Positions 12,501-25,588 of a stretch of 64,000 bases of DNA are shown here, one piece after another. The notes under the pieces were generated by a model. That model did no database searches and was not told the origin of the DNA. It saw only the letters and a program-made list of their open reading frames with translations. The stretch is from Linnemannia hyalina (taxonomy: Eukaryota > Mortierellomycota > Mortierellomycetes > Mortierellales > Mortierellaceae). How positions within the stretch are numbered: position 1 is the first letter of the stretch; every line of letters begins with the position of its first letter. Both the position numbers and the translations under genes were made by a program. Where the stretch lies: positions 691,001-755,000 of the forward strand of contig JAHRHY010000022.1 in NCBI GenBank assembly GCA_019671135.1. The letters are read 5' to 3'.

Positions 12501-14793
12501 GGAACCATCGTCATCTTCATGTTGGTGCGAGGTCGAGCGGGCGGCAATCTTGGGGTAGCCTTCCAAAACAGGAAGGGACGACTGGCGGCGTCTTTCGCGG
12601 GGAACATTTGAACCTCCAATGGGTTCCTCGTGATGAGCATAACCACCGTTCTCGGGGGACACAAGAGTGTCGACGCTGGCACTGGGTCCCTGCCATTGAT
12701 CCTGAGGGTGGACGCGGGGTGGACCTTGAAGTAACAAACAAAATAGAAACAAAAAAAAGAGGGTATAATGGTGAGTACATGAAATGTATGCACGTCGGCA
12801 AATTAACATGCAGAATGACGGGATTTTAGCGCATGGGAGCAGTGTGCGGAGATTAGTATTTTTTTTTAAATATACCTTGGCTCTGGCTCTGGTGTTGGCT
12901 CTGGTTTTGGCTCTGGCTCCTTAGCTGGTTCTGAATCTCAATCTGGGCCTGAATGTTCTCCATTGCCACTGCCTGTCCAAGTGCCAGGGCATGGTCTTGG
13001 TTGTCTCCCGAGACGCCGTTTGCGCCAGGTGGTCCCCGACGGTTGGGGTTGGTCAGCTTACTCATGTACACTCTGTACTTTTCGGCATCCTGATCAATAA
13101 TGGCAGCGATAGGGGATGCAGGCAGAGAGTTGCCGTTTGTGCCTCCGGGGGAGGAGGGGTCCACATCTTGGGCAGCCATGACATGGGCATTCAAGTTAGA
13201 AAGGTTGGGGATCTGACCAGAGACATTCCTGCGCATAGGGTGAACAGGTCCCTGCTGGAAGGTCTGGTTCATATGCCCGGGGGAGCTAGGTGTGGCGGGA
13301 ATGTAGGTCGAAGTGGGCTGGTATTGTTGATCTTGTGGGTTCAAAGGCGAGTCGTAGGGATTGACCTGTCTTGCCCGCTGGGCCGAGTTGTATCCGCCCT
13401 CGGAGGTCTCCAAGTCGTGATGTGGGGGGTAAGCAGGCGAAAGCGGGGTAGGCTGCTCCGATCCATCGCCTCTCAATCTTGTAGGGCTCATCAAAGGGCC
13501 GCCCGCTGGACCTTTACGTCTGGATCCTGCCTGTGCCTGATGGTACTCGTCCTCGTTATCAGAGGCCTCATTGTCGTCTTTACGCTCACGGCGAGGTGAC
13601 CGTGGTGGCAAGTGTGGCATCAGGTGAGATGGAATGGCGATGCTTCCCGAGATGTTGCGTGCAGGTGCAGGTCCTATTTAGCAAAAGTGTTTGTCATTGG
13701 TTAGTCACCATAAGATATCGGAGGAATTCACGAACGAATAGATGGAGTGAAACGGACAATGCGCTGGCGTAGTACCATCGAGGGGGTAAGTAGGTTCAGA
13801 GCGGTTGGGCAAGGAACGAGGATCGCGCTCGTGATGCGAAGAAGGAGCCAGGGTCTGCTGAGAAGCAGGTTGATGGTATTGCGTGCGGGTGGCAGTGGAG
13901 ACGATCTGGCCTTCGGGGTCGTATGGATCTTGCGAGTGGTCCTCCTCGGGTGGGGTGCGAGTGTTATCGTAGGTATGGTTGCTGGACTGGTCGTAGCCGT
14001 TGGACTGAACGGGGGTCACGTCCTGGTCGGGTTCGGTCTTTGCGCCCTCAAAGTCGCTTTCGTAGGTTGAGGAAGGAGTGAGAGGAAGGCCGCTGTTGTT
14101 GTTGTTGTTGTTGTTAGAGTGAGGTTTGTGTGAGTGTCCGTGCTGTCTGGGTGATTGTTGGTCATGTTGGAGGTGGCGGTGTTGTTGTGGCTGCTGCTGG
14201 AATTGGTGTTGTTGTTGCTGGTGTTGCTGTTGCTGCTGGTTCTGGTTCTGGTGATGATGACGTTGTTCATGGGAGGAAGTGGTTGACGAGAAGGACGTGT
14301 CTCCGTTAAAGCCCGAGGCCGGCTCAAGCTCACGTTCGGTGTTTCCGTTGGTATCACTGTCGTGTGCCCTTCTCTCCATTGAGCGTTTCGAGTTCGAGGG
14401 GTAATGCTGCAGCTGCTGTTGTTGGTGACCGTTAGGTGGGAGATAGCCGTTGGGCTCATGAGTGTGATCGGATGAGGACGAAGGAGGAGAGGCGTTGTTA
14501 CTGTGGTTGTTGTTGTTGAGGACAGCAGAGGCGGATTGGCGAAGGGAGTCTCGTTCGGTAGAGACCTTTGAGACATCTCGTTGGAGGTTCTGGATGATGA
14601 CACGCTGCTTCTCAATGATCTTCCAGAGTTGGTCGTTCTGGGAACGGAGGGAGTTGCGCTCGGCGAGGATCTGTTGAATGGTAGCCTCGTTGTTCAGGTC
14701 CAGTGGTGCCTGTCCTTGCTGCTGTTGCTGTTGTTGCTGCTGTTGCTGATGGTGCTGGGGCATACCCTGGTCCGGATGAATGTTTTGGGGCAT
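9565..14793 (-). CDS. PX-PH-RhoGAP GTPase-activating protein (Bem3-like), 1518 aa
   Basis: Seven exons join in frame: 13776-14793, 12876-13673, 12111-12724, 11682-12008, 10778-11581, 10020-10677 and 9565-9902, all GT-AG. Order of domains: a Gln-rich start, a coiled coil near residues 36-90 (ILAERNSLRSQNDQLWKIIE), long disordered Q/S/P/N-rich regions, a PX domain near 740-865, a PH domain near 880-1015 (GYLTKRGKNFGGWKTRFFVL), a polyQ linker, and a RhoGAP domain near 1275-1480. The RhoGAP core has the arginine-finger motif EEGIYRLNGSS and the helix NKMTARNVGIVFSPTL. RhoGAPs switch off Rho/Cdc42 GTPases; PX and PH domains bind phosphoinositides at membranes. The PX-PH-GAP order is that of yeast Bem3, a Cdc42 GAP in polarity. 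Cdc42 as target is inferred from that resemblance. Confidence 0.92.
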
Positions 14794-16077
14794 TGTATCC
14801 TCTAATTATACTAATGCATTTGAGCACATGGTATGGTAAGTGAGGAGGAAGGGTTAGGATAGGGTGTCAAGTTCAAGGGGGACGTTGTTATCTTAGCTAT
14901 GCAAGTTGGAAGAAAGGCAAGAGAGCGAGAGTCGAGTAGGAAAAAAAGGGGGGACAATTGGGCAATGCTGCTTGTCAAAAGAGATTAGACGGTTGGACAG
15001 CCTTCCCCTCTTTCAGGAAGACTTTGAATTGGTGTGTTGCTGCTTGCTAAGAGAGAATCGACTGCTGGAAGCATTGATGCTGGTAACAGATAGAGCCATT
15101 TAGGTATGTGTTGACGACGTCCATAAATGGGACTGGGGTCAGACCCCGCATGGGTGTCTTGGACACAACAGCAGGAGCAGCAGCAGCATCGAGGGAAAAT
15201 AAGAGGAGAGGGGTAAGACACCACCAACCAGCACCACGGTACATAATCGTGCCGTGTGTCTGTGGTATTGTGGGGGAGGTACCTGGAGTATGTTGACTTA
15301 CAGGCAGACTGGCGACCTGTTCGGGGCGAGGAGGAGATGGTAGGGAGGATTACGTTTTGGCGGCGAATGGGGTTGTTTAGTTAGAGACTAGAGAGTGATG
15401 GAAGTGGCAAGTGTGAATGAAGGGAAGGGAGGGATGAGAGTGGTCGCGCAGCAATGTGCGGAGGAAGTGGGAATGGGAAAGGAGGGGAGAAGGGGGAGAG
15501 AGGGGAGTAGAAAAGGGAGGGAGGATGAAGATGATGACGGATGAAAGGGAGAGGGGGGAGAGAGAGAGAGAGAGTGAGAGAGAGAGAGAGAGTGAGAGAG
15601 AGTGAGAGAGTGAGGGGGATGATGACGAGAAGAGAGAAGAAAGGGAAAAGATGAAAGGAGGACAGAAAGGAAAGAAGGGCTAGAAAGTGAGGGAGGAAGG
15701 GAGCGACAGCATACCAGCCAGCGAGCCTGGTAAATTGCGAGGAGAGGGGGTCCTTCTTTTTCATGTGGACGACAAACAAAAGCCATTATAATCAACAGGT
15801 ATATGGACCATTATTACCAACAGCTAAATAATAATGGTGGATGGATGGTCGTCAGACTGGGCCCTGTCTCCCCTGCTGCACCTGTTTGCTTGTTGTTGTC
15901 TATCATTGCTTGTTTGCTTGCACGCTGCAAGTCTCGCATATGAATCCAACAGGGCTTTTAGACCCTTGTGCCCCACTCTGTTTTCCTTTGTTATCTGCAT
16001 GGACCCATGTCTAACCTATCGCTAGTGTACCCATGCATTTACAGAAAAACAACGGTCGAGTCGACGGTGATTGTTGC

Positions 16078-16202
<125 letters not shown>

Positions 16203-16904
16203 TTTCCCTTTCTTTTCTATTCCTCGATCGTGTGTCCATGTCGATTGGATTGCCTTTGTTCTCTGCGCAAGGGCGGTGTTTGGATACAGAGTAATGTATT
16301 ATTGATCCATTTCCCATTGACATTCATCAAGTGGTCCACTTCCACTCCACGTCTGTTCCCTGTGGACTGTACTTGTACTGTACTGTGGACATGTATGTTT
16401 AGCGCACACTCACACACAATACTCAATTCACTTGTGATGAATGCAGAATTAGAGTTTGCTTTGCTCTCGTAATGAGACCTGGCCACACAAACACCGAGCA
16501 AGGCCCTTGAATACCTACTGACTGCCCCAACAACAACTGCTGCAACAACAACAACAACAGAAAAGACATTCATCTTCCTCTTTTGCTCCAACAACATGTA
16601 CGTGGTCCTTTCTTTCTGCATGGATCACGGTTGCTTGGAATGGCATCAGACACTCATGGACCCAACATCTGATCGAATGCTATCACCGATCCTGTTTTTG
16701 AACGATAGAAAGGAGGGGGTAAAGGGGAGAACGAAGCGAAGAAATAGAATATCCGATTGAAGGGGAACAACGGACGTCGTCTGTTGTCTTGTGGGAAATT
16801 ACACATGCGGGAGAGCCCTTCTTTCTTCTTTTCACCTTTGGCTGCCTCTTCTCTTTTCCCATTCGCCTGTTCTCTTTTTCCTTTTTCATCTCTCTATTCC
16901 TCTC

Positions 16905-16990
16905 TATTATTTTCCTCTCAATGTTCCTCTCTATTATTTTCCTCTCAATGTTCCTCTCTATTATTTTCCTCTCAATGTTCCTCTCTATTT
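16905..16990. repeat. 27-bp tandem repeat, three copies
   Basis: The unit contains TTATTTTCCTCTCAATGTTC and is repeated three times with almost no change, ending in a partial copy. Confidence 0.9.
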
Positions 16991-17418
16991 TCCTCTCATT
17001 TCCTCCCTCTCCTTTCCCCGCCGTCTGTCGTTTGTTCCCTTTCCACTTTCCTCCTTCCCTCTTTCCTTCTTTCCTCTTTCCTTCTTTTCCTTGCCAATGC
17101 TCTCAACGACCAAACAATTGCGCATTCAAATCAAAAATCAAATATATTCTCTCTCCATCGAACTCCTTACCGTTACAAACACAAACACAAACACAAACAA
17201 ACAAGAAACAAACACTCGGACCATCCATTCAAAACGGCATAACACTTGCTGTCTTTCCCTCTCATCTCATCTCTCTTGGACACTTGGGCTTGTATACAAT
17301 CGCCTTTTCCATGTATGCCTTATACTCGAATGACGAGATGTTACTCTAATGCAAAAAAAATAATGGGATTGTTTATAGCTTCAGCTACTACTGAAAGGGA
17401 GAGATCTTGCTTGATCTT

Positions 17419-18975
17419 CTATGAGCTGACGGGGGAAGGAGCAGTCTTTCCGAGGATTCTCCAGTTGTCTTCTGGGTCGGTAATGTATCTCTGGAATACA
17501 AGGTACTCCAACACTGGCACCGTCTTTTTCAAGTCTCCTGCAATCAACTTGTTCTTCTTGTCAAACACTCCCATGCTCTAATTATCATCATTTGTGATTG
17601 TAAGAGAAAAAAGGAAAACGTTCATAATTCATGCATATGTTAGTGGCAAACGAACGCAGGTACCGCACATTCACATATGACAACATCGTTCAAATAGCAA
17701 ACAAAAGCATGAACGCAAAGTGACAAGCAACATGGCACATAAAGTGTCGACAAACAAGAGATAATGCAATATAAAGAAAATCATATGCGGTGTAACAAGG
17801 ATAACAAACAACGTGTTATCCATAGATAAACAAGCAAAGGGGGCAAAAGATACACGAGAAAGACAATTGAGTAAGTCCAAATCACCCAACACGCGACATC
17901 TCAACAACGCCACCAAAAACGAAATCAGTTGAGGCGACGTGTAGAAAAAGCAAGGAAGATAGATATGAAACGAGGCGACCAGATCACTGATACGCCACCA
18001 AAGAGAAATAAAGTGAATCGAACTGTAGACGAAAACAAAAAATGAGCAAAAAAAATAAAAAAAACGTACCTGGTTGGAGTGAAGGCGCACGATCATTTGA
18101 ATGAGAACGTGTCCTCCGATCTGGCCCTGTCGGATAGATACAATCTGGGGCTTCTCAACAAGTCCGTGGTACTTCCACTCATAGCGTCCGACACGGTCCT
18201 TGAGCTGGCCCTTCAGTTTAGCGTACATCGACGGCGTGCAAATCTCCTCCAGGTACTTGCGGTCGCCCTTGGCAAATGCCTCGTTCATCCCGATATATGC
18301 CTCCTCTGACTCGCTCATAAACCGTCCTGTGATACCAAAATCCTTCAGCTTCCAGCACATTCCCAGCGTGCTAATGTGCATTGCAATGAGAGTCATGGAG
18401 ATCCTGTCTGTAAGTTGCACTGTCCAAGCACAAAGACTGAAGATCCACTTCCATGTTCACATAAGCAAAAAGAAAGTTTTACCTGGCCGCGGTCATGCCG
18501 GTGTTGCGCATACGGAGCTTGGCGTATTTGATCCAGGTCTTGTAGTCGTTGAACAGCGAAGGGCGGTTCTCCTTCTCAGGGATCACATATGGGTCTATTC
18601 CATTGAACCACCTGAGATTAGCATCCTGTTCCTCTTGTAGTCCCGGTATTCAACATTGACTTGACTTTCGAGTGAAGGCATCCCTTGTTCCCGTGGTCTC
18701 CGTATTGAACTTATGTGAAACGGTATCCATAAATGATATCCGCGAACATACGTACCCATGATGCCAACCTCCTTGAGAGTCATTTGCTGGGTCATTTGGC
18801 GAGGCACGCTGGAATATGAAGCAGACTGGGCAAGAACACCAGTCATGCCGCGCATACGGGCCATGTTGGCCGATCCGACCATGGCAGTCAATCCGGTCTG
18901 GTTCGACAACGCGCGAACCGACTGAACGGCCTGTGCGGCAGTGTTGTTGGACAGACGAGAGCTCAAACGGAACAT
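17419..18975 (-). CDS. Tim44-like mitochondrial ribosome protein (mL45/Mba1-like), 281 aa
   Basis: Four exons join in frame: 18752-18975, 18483-18611, 18070-18403 and 17419-17577, all GT-AG, giving 281 residues with a TAG stop. The N-terminus is basic and Ser/Ala-rich without acidic residues, as expected of a mitochondrial presequence. The core contains FGITGRFMSESEEAYIGMNE and CTPSMYAKLKGQLKDR, matching the Tim44-like fold of the mL45/Mba1 family; length fits. Mba1 and mL45 tether the mitochondrial ribosome to the inner membrane for co-translational insertion. The first intron needs the donor at GTATGT (18751) rather than GTACGT four bases upstream; only this choice keeps the frame. The gene is divergent from the NOC4-like gene, 468 bp away. 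Confidence 0.82.
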
Positions 18976-19443
18976 TGTGTTTTGGCGATGTGTGGCGAAG
19001 GTGATGGTCCTGGTGAATCTGCCTCTCTTGTTCCTGTGTTGTTGTTTGCGTTAGGTGGGATGCAAATGATCGTTTGATGGATGGACTGATGCAAACAAAA
19101 AGTAAGAATACGAGGCGGACAATTCGCTTCCTTTTGTTCTCTCTCCCCCGAGAGATCTCGGACTCCTTCTGTGGGTCAAATGCCCTCGTGACTGCGATCC
19201 TCCCATTTGGTGCCTGAATAGAGACTTGCTCTGCTTCTCTTCTAGCCTGTGTTGTCAACAAAATAAAAAGCCACCCAAAAAAAAAAGAAAAAGGAGTTAC
19301 AAGCACCTTGCTGTATTCTGCTGATTGTCCTTGCGCTCCATCCTTGCCACCAAATCGCATCCCTCACTTCACATCAGCCCTCGACAACCACAACTGCTCC
19401 TTTCGACAAACCCGACTCTACAACATACCATCAGAATAAGCAC
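18976..19443. promoter_or_regulatory. Shared divergent promoter region
   Basis: These 468 bp separate the starts of the minus-strand mL45/Mba1-like gene and the plus-strand NOC4-like gene, so both promoters must lie here. I see no clear TATA box. Co-regulation of two ribosome-related genes is an inference from the layout. Confidence 0.45.
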
Positions 19444-21996
19444 ATGGCTGTCGCAAAGCGCAATCGCTCAGAGACCAAGGTCGACCCTTCGGTATTGCAC
19501 GTCCCTTTTTGTTGGAGTGAGCTGGCAGTACGCTATGACTATGGTGCTAAGGAAACAGACCTCTAACTTATCACACCCTCATTCATTGGGAACTATAGGC
19601 AAAGAACATCAAGGACGCTGTTGAGCAGATCCGTCTGTTGGAGCGTCAGGTCGCAGAGAGCAAGACCCACTTCAACAACATTGTTACCTTGATTCAGTTC
19701 TGCGAGGTGTGTATCCCCTATCAGCAACTCCGATACTATCATGTTTGAATTTGCAGACAAGAAACAAATAACTAACATATGATTGGCAATGGATAATAGG
19801 ACGACTCGTCAAAGGTCATTCATGCTGCTATGCATGCGTTGTTCAGAGTGTTTTCGCCAATGCTGTCGAGAGGCGAGTTGCAAAAGCCCAAGAAGGCTAC
19901 CGCAGAGGACAAGAAGGCGACCGTGACCTTGTGGCTCAGGGAGAACTATGTCAAGTACCTCAACAGGATGTGCGCCATCTTGGACGTCCCCGAGGCTGGA
20001 CTCCAGGTCCCTGCCTTGAAGATCTTGCTCGACATTGTCAAACTGGAATCGGCTCACCTCTCCACTCTTTCGGGATCACACCACTTTGCCAACGACCTCT
20101 ACTTGAACATTGTCGACGCCCTCTTGAACTGCAGCAACATGAGTGCACCCTTGCTGAACGAGTTCACACAAAAGTACTTTGGATTCTATGACGACCTCCG
20201 CTTTTACTTTTTGAAGAATGCCGCTCAGATCATCAATGCCGCCCTCGGAACTAAACCCAAGAAGGACAACAAGGCACCCCAAAACAAGGTACATCTTTCA
20301 AGCAGAGAGATACAGAGACGAAGAGAGAAGAAAGAACAGAAAGTAGAGAGGAAGCGTCGAGAACGAAAGAAAAAGTGTGTAGAGGGAGAGGCAGGGTCAC
20401 TTGTCGCTTTCATCTCACCCACTGTACATGTGAAAAGACTCAAAGATGCTAACATCGATCAGTTTTTTAAACTATAATGTTATATAGAAGCAAAAGACGA
20501 CAGGACAGGCACCACCTGCCAAGTTGGCGTTGATTCTGGAGAACGCGTTCGCTATCATGGAGACGTTGAAGTCGATGCCCACCGAGGCCAAGGAGCTGGA
20601 CGAGTTCTGGACAGGGAACCCTGACCCCAGTAAGTCATCTGGAGTTGATGCGCACAGGAATGATGGAAGAAGATCACGTAACACGCAGATCGATCTAACT
20701 CGGAATTATATGTTCGCTCATTAGACAACGAGAAGAAGGAATACACTGGCGAGAGCTTTGGATTCTCAGAGGACGAGGACGACGCAGTGGAGGACTTGAC
20801 CAAGAACACATCGGCAGCTCACATCAAGAGACATCCCTTGCTCACCCTCTTCAACCACAAACGCGTCTTCTCTGACTGCTGGACCGCGCTTCTCAGACTC
20901 CCATTCACAACTGTGATCTACAAGAAGACCCTTCTCATTGTTCACAAGCGCATCATCCCCCACTTGCCACAACCCACCGTCCTCATGGATTTCTTGACCG
21001 ACTCTTACAATGCCGGAGGAGCTATCAGCTTACTTGCCCTGAAGGGACTGTTCGTTCTCATCACCGAACACAACCTGTACGTATGCGTATTGTGCACTTC
21101 ACGAGATGATTGCAACAGAAGGAACATTTCAGTTAACGCGAACAGCTCTTGCCTTTTCTTTCGAAAATAGTGATTACCCGGATTTCTTCCAAAAGTTGTA
21201 CATGCTTTTTGACCGGAATCTTATGCACGTCAAGTACCGTGCTCGTTTCTTCAGTCAAGTCGACATTTTCTTGTCATCTCCGTAAGTTCAACCGTTTCTT
21301 TGGACGTGAAATCTCTTGAGAGGGACTGAAGCTACTTATCGCGTATGTTTATTAACATTTTGCTTTTATGTTGTTTGACAATAGTCTTTTGCCTGCACAG
21401 TTGGTCGCTGCGTTTATTAAGCGCATGTCGCGTCTTGGTCTCTCTAGTCCTCCAGCCTCGATTGTCATCATCATTCCCTTTATCTATAACCTGTTGAAGC
21501 GCCACCCAACCTGCATGCAGTTGATTCACGGAAAGGCCAACAGCGAGAAGAATGACAGCTATAACGCCTTGGAGGATGATCCTATGAAGAGCAACGCCTT
21601 GCAGAGCTCTCTCTGGGAACTTCAAGTATGTTCCTCCCTGTTCTCATTGAAATCTTAAGGGAAGAAAGACTGAAAGGTGTTGAAGACAAGTAACTTACAC
21701 GGATTCTTTTTGTTATTGCATGATAGACACTTCAAAACCACGTTGCACCCAATGTGGCGACACTAGCCAAGATTTTCAACGAGCAGTTCACCAAGCCTTC
21801 GTACAACCTTGAGGACTTTTTGGATCACACATATGCGACCATGTTCCAGAACGAGATTACCAAGAAGCGGAAGGACGAGGCTGCGATCGCAGTAGATGCC
21901 CCCAAGGGTCTCTTTGTAGCAGCGGTTGAAGAGACCGCCGAGGAGGAGGGAGAACAGGACGCTGTTGTTCCTGGATGGGAGAGTTGGTCTTTTTAG
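19444..21996 (+). CDS. NOC4: NOC4-like nucleolar ribosome-biogenesis protein, 586 aa
   Basis: Eight exons join in frame: 19444-19491, 19599-19706, 19800-20288, 20488-20629, 20725-21076, 21171-21281, 21385-21625 and 21727-21996, giving 586 residues (yeast Noc4 is of similar size). The helical-repeat body carries the CBF/Mak21-type region, for example FFQKLYMLFDRNLMHVKYRA, RFFSQVDIFLSSPLLPAQLV and IIPFIYNLLKRHP. Noc4 partners Nop14 in small-subunit (40S) maturation and export in the nucleolus. The end WESWSF is acidic before the stop. The only soft spot is the first intron, whose donor GTATTG is not ideal; an alternative donor lies 9 nt upstream. Confidence 0.88.
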
Positions 21997-22218
21997 ATTT
22001 AGAGCATCAATACATTTCATATCGCATTTGCATTTTCATTGAATAAGCCACGCGTTAATCAGCAGTCACTTGTTATGAATTTTTTTTTCTTTTTTTTTTT
22101 TTTTTCCTTTTTGCCAAAGGTCTCTTCGGTGGCAACAGAGCAAAGTCATCGTTCTCGTCTTCTGTACCTTTTCTACCTCCACCTCAACCTCCCCCTTCAC
22201 CCACACACTCATCACACA

Positions 22219-23755
22219 ATGGCACCCAAAACTAGAGGTACTTCATCCTCAAATACTCACAATCAGAACATGGACACGCAAGGAGAGGAATGACAACACT
22301 TGACTTCGAATTCAAAACACTCACCATCCCCTTGCACATATATGTGACCATGATACATAGCTTCCGCGGCACCTGCTGACAAGCCTGCAGCCAAGGCTGT
22401 TGCTGCTCCCAAGCCTACCGCTGTGAAGCGCAAGGCTACTGCCCCTGCTGCCAAGGAGACCCCCGCCAAGAAGGTCGCCGTGACTCCCGCCAAGAAGGAG
22501 GCCAAGACTGCCTCTGCCCCCAAGAAGGCTGCCGAGAAGAAGGTCGCTGAGAAGAAGGAGGCCAAGGCTGCTGTTGTTGAGGAGAAGAAGGTTGTTGAGA
22601 AGAAGCCCGTCGAGAAGAAGGTCGTCGAGAAGAAGGTCGCCGAGAAGAAGGTTGTTGAGAAGAAGGTCGTCGAGAAGAAGGTCGTCGAGAAGAAGGTCGT
22701 CGAGAAGAAACCCGTCGAGAAGAAGGTTGTCGAGAAGAAGGTTGTCGAAAAGAAGGTTGTCGAGAAGAAGACTGCCACTGCACCAGCACCAAAGAAGGCA
22801 CCCGTCAAGGAGCAGGAGCAGGAGAACGACAACAATGAGGACGATGTCGAGGAGGACGAGCAATTGATGGACGACAGAGCTCTTCTCAAGGATATCGACT
22901 CTAGCGCCGACGAGGACAGCTCGGACGAGGAGAATGAGGAGGACCGGGCAGCCATGAAGGAGGATACCTTTGCCGCCATGAAGGACGAGATCTCATTAAA
23001 CCCCAAGGCTGCCGCCAGCCTCAGGAAAAAGCTCGGAAGCCTCGGCCAGCCCAAGGTAATTATCTCTTATAAGGATTCAGGAACACTCTTCGCTGTTCAC
23101 ATGCGGGTTTGCATTGTGTCGTCGATTGGAAGCCTTTATATTTCTTCTTTGTCTGTTCACATGCGCATTTACATTGTGTAGACAAATGAAGACTTTTTCA
23201 GGAGATGAACATTTGGAAATAGAGACTAATCATACAACGTTTTCACCCTGAAATCAATAGGACAAGAGTGCTACGGGAGTAGTGTATTTGGGTCGCATTC
23301 CTCACGGATTCTACGAGGATCAGATGAACGCTTACTTTTCACAGTTTGGCAAGGTCCTCCGTCTTCGCTTGTCGCGCAACAAGAAGACTGGCAAGTCCAA
23401 GCACTATGCTTTCATCGAGTTTGCGTCGCAGGAGGTCGCTGATATTGTTGCCGATACCATGGACAACTACCTCTTGTTTGGACACCAGCTCAAGTGCAAG
23501 GCACTCCAGCCCACTCAGATCCACCCCGCGATGTTCTTGGGTGCCAACAAGAAGTTCAAGGCGATCCCATGGCAAAAGATTTCGAAGGAGAAGCACAATG
23601 CCGAAAAGTCTGCTGCACAGATGAAGCAGGTGACCAAGAAGCTGTTGAAGAACGAGTCTGCAAAGAGGACCAAGCTTGCAGAGTTGGGTATCGATTACGA
23701 GTTCCCAGGATACAAGGCCAACATCCAGGAGAAGCCCAAGCATACCAAGTTCTAA
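22219..23755 (+). CDS. RRM nucleolar protein, NIFK/Nop15-like, 402 aa
   Basis: Three exons join in frame: 22219-22237, 22361-23055 and 23261-23755. The single RRM lies near residues 243-322, with RNP2 VYLGRI and RNP1 KSKHYAFIEF. The C-terminal tail (PWQKISKEKHN, ELGIDYEFPGYK) is typical of the NIFK/Nop15 family. These proteins bind pre-rRNA near ITS2 and are needed for 60S subunit maturation. Before the RRM is a very basic segment of Lys/Val/Glu repeats (VEKK units, residues about 60-145) and then an acidic stretch (DEDSSDEENEED), the usual nucleolar mix. The 15-bp DNA repeat coding the VEKK units (22560-22770) probably changes length easily. Confidence 0.88.
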
Positions 23756-25588
23756 ACCTCACCTATTTCTTTCCTTTTCTTCTCTCTTGTGCTTCAACAC
23801 GGCATCCTTGTATGTTTTGTACTCTTTTTGTTTTCCCTTCTACTTCTCATCATATCAATAAACTTGCATTTTTCATAATAATGGTAATTGAAAGCATCAT
23901 CGCCCTGCCTCCTTGTTCGTGTATTATTTCCTTGGCTTGTAGACAGACTGCAACTATTATTATTTTCAGAAGTGTTGGAGGGTAACTTGTCGATGAGAAA
24001 GGTTGGTGGCGTCTATTGCCACAAGCGAAATTCTTGACTGCCTGCTCCTTTGTCAACTAATGTACGTTCTTGTTGAGCACTCGTGGGTGATGAAAAGGAC
24101 ACTTACATTCTCCCGAGACGAAGATCAAACGAGGTACATGATAAGGTTACATTGACTTCTTGTTGTTTCCCTCAACCCCCTCACAGCCTTCCTCCCTCAA
24201 TCGACCTCGATACTAAAAGACGATTCCCTCGCATCTATCTCTCACCACGACCATCACCAGGACTCATAGAAGGGGATCTCTTCATTCATGCCGGCTCGAC
24301 CGTATCTTTGGCTGCCAGCGACAACAACAAGATACACAATGCACGGGCCCGGGGACTCCAAGGAGTCGTACCTGCTGTTGTTAATGATATTCTTTTGCGC
24401 CTGTCAGTCACTCTTGTCCTTGGGGGCTCCCTTTGCGGCCACAGGAGTGCTGTCGTCCAGTCATCAAGTCGAGAGCAAGTGGGATCAGCAATGATAGATG
24501 GACGCCTTTTTGCTCACCACTTTCCACCACCGACTGCCTTGCTTCTTGTGGGTTGTTTTGGTTACCGACGGTCAAATCACACTTTTATCTCCGACTCGTG
24601 GGCGGAGCTGCAGGGTATTTATTCATGGACTCGATGGCAACTATGAGAGGTTCAATGATAGAGGCCGACGTGACACGGTAGTGGTCTGAGTCTAACGGTA
24701 TATGCGCACCTGTGCCTTCAACAGCGCTCAATTGGCCTTACCATTAGTTCGCGCCTGGCCTTCTCACCAATACCGCCTCACTAGTGTGATTCTGGATACA
24801 AACAAGTGTCACCGTTGGTCGCAGAACCAAGGAGAAGACAGGACCCTAACTGGATGGGTAAGATCAAGCTGGCATCGAGTGTCCGAGTCAAAATATCGTT
24901 CGGTTGAATCTCAGTGCACATCCTCGAACATTTCTTCCTAGAGTAAGGATGCCAACAAGACTGCCCTCCAGGACACACTCTCGCCCAAGTTGCTGGATCG
25001 CAAATTTCTTACTCATGTTTGAACAACTATATAGTCTACCTCGAGGTCAACGCATGGGAGGCTCACTTACTTTGAGTCGTGCACTTGACAGCAAGGGAAT
25101 ATGTAGTACTCTGAGGCATGGACGCAGTAAGGCCCTCGACAATCGAGCACTACGATATGTGCTCTGTGTGTGTTGGAGGGCGGCGGCCGATAAAAATTGT
25201 TTACTCACTATTTTATCTGTGTAGAATCGTAGCTTCCAACAAGAGTTATTGCTCCAAGGCCAGGGTCACGGAGACAATGTTTCATGTTTCCGAAAAGTGC
25301 AGCTGTGCATTCTCAAAGCCACCCACGTTCCTGAAATTATTTAAAGGATGGCTTCCCGCCATTTCAGAGCACCATCGTTGTTGTCTCTTTGCTCTTCATC
25401 CTCGGATCTGCTTCTCTTCTCTTCTTCTCTATCGTTGTTAATTCAAAATAGTATTCTACACCAGCTATTCCCGTCATCTCTTCCTTCTTTCTCTCTTCTC
25501 TTTTTTCTAACTTCTCCGTCACCAATTCACTTTTCCTTTACTATTTCACCTTCCCTCATTATGTTTTGATCATACTAGCTAAAAGTCT
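23756..25588. other. Intergenic, no gene recognised
   Basis: AATAAA at about 23857-23862 is a likely polyadenylation signal for the NIFK-like gene. Beyond that there are only short open frames. A stretch around 24540-24690 reads DGQITLLSPTRGRSCRVFIH in one frame and could be a decayed coding piece, but nothing continues it. Confidence 0.45.

Noticed and set aside
22263..23054. Minus-strand frame with Phe-Ser-Thr repeats opposite the NIFK-like gene
   Set aside because: It is antisense to the Lys/Val/Glu repeat of a well-supported gene.
24083..24681. Frames in the 24-kb intergenic region as a gene
   Set aside because: Sense cannot be followed beyond about 40 codons in any frame and there is no intron structure to join pieces.
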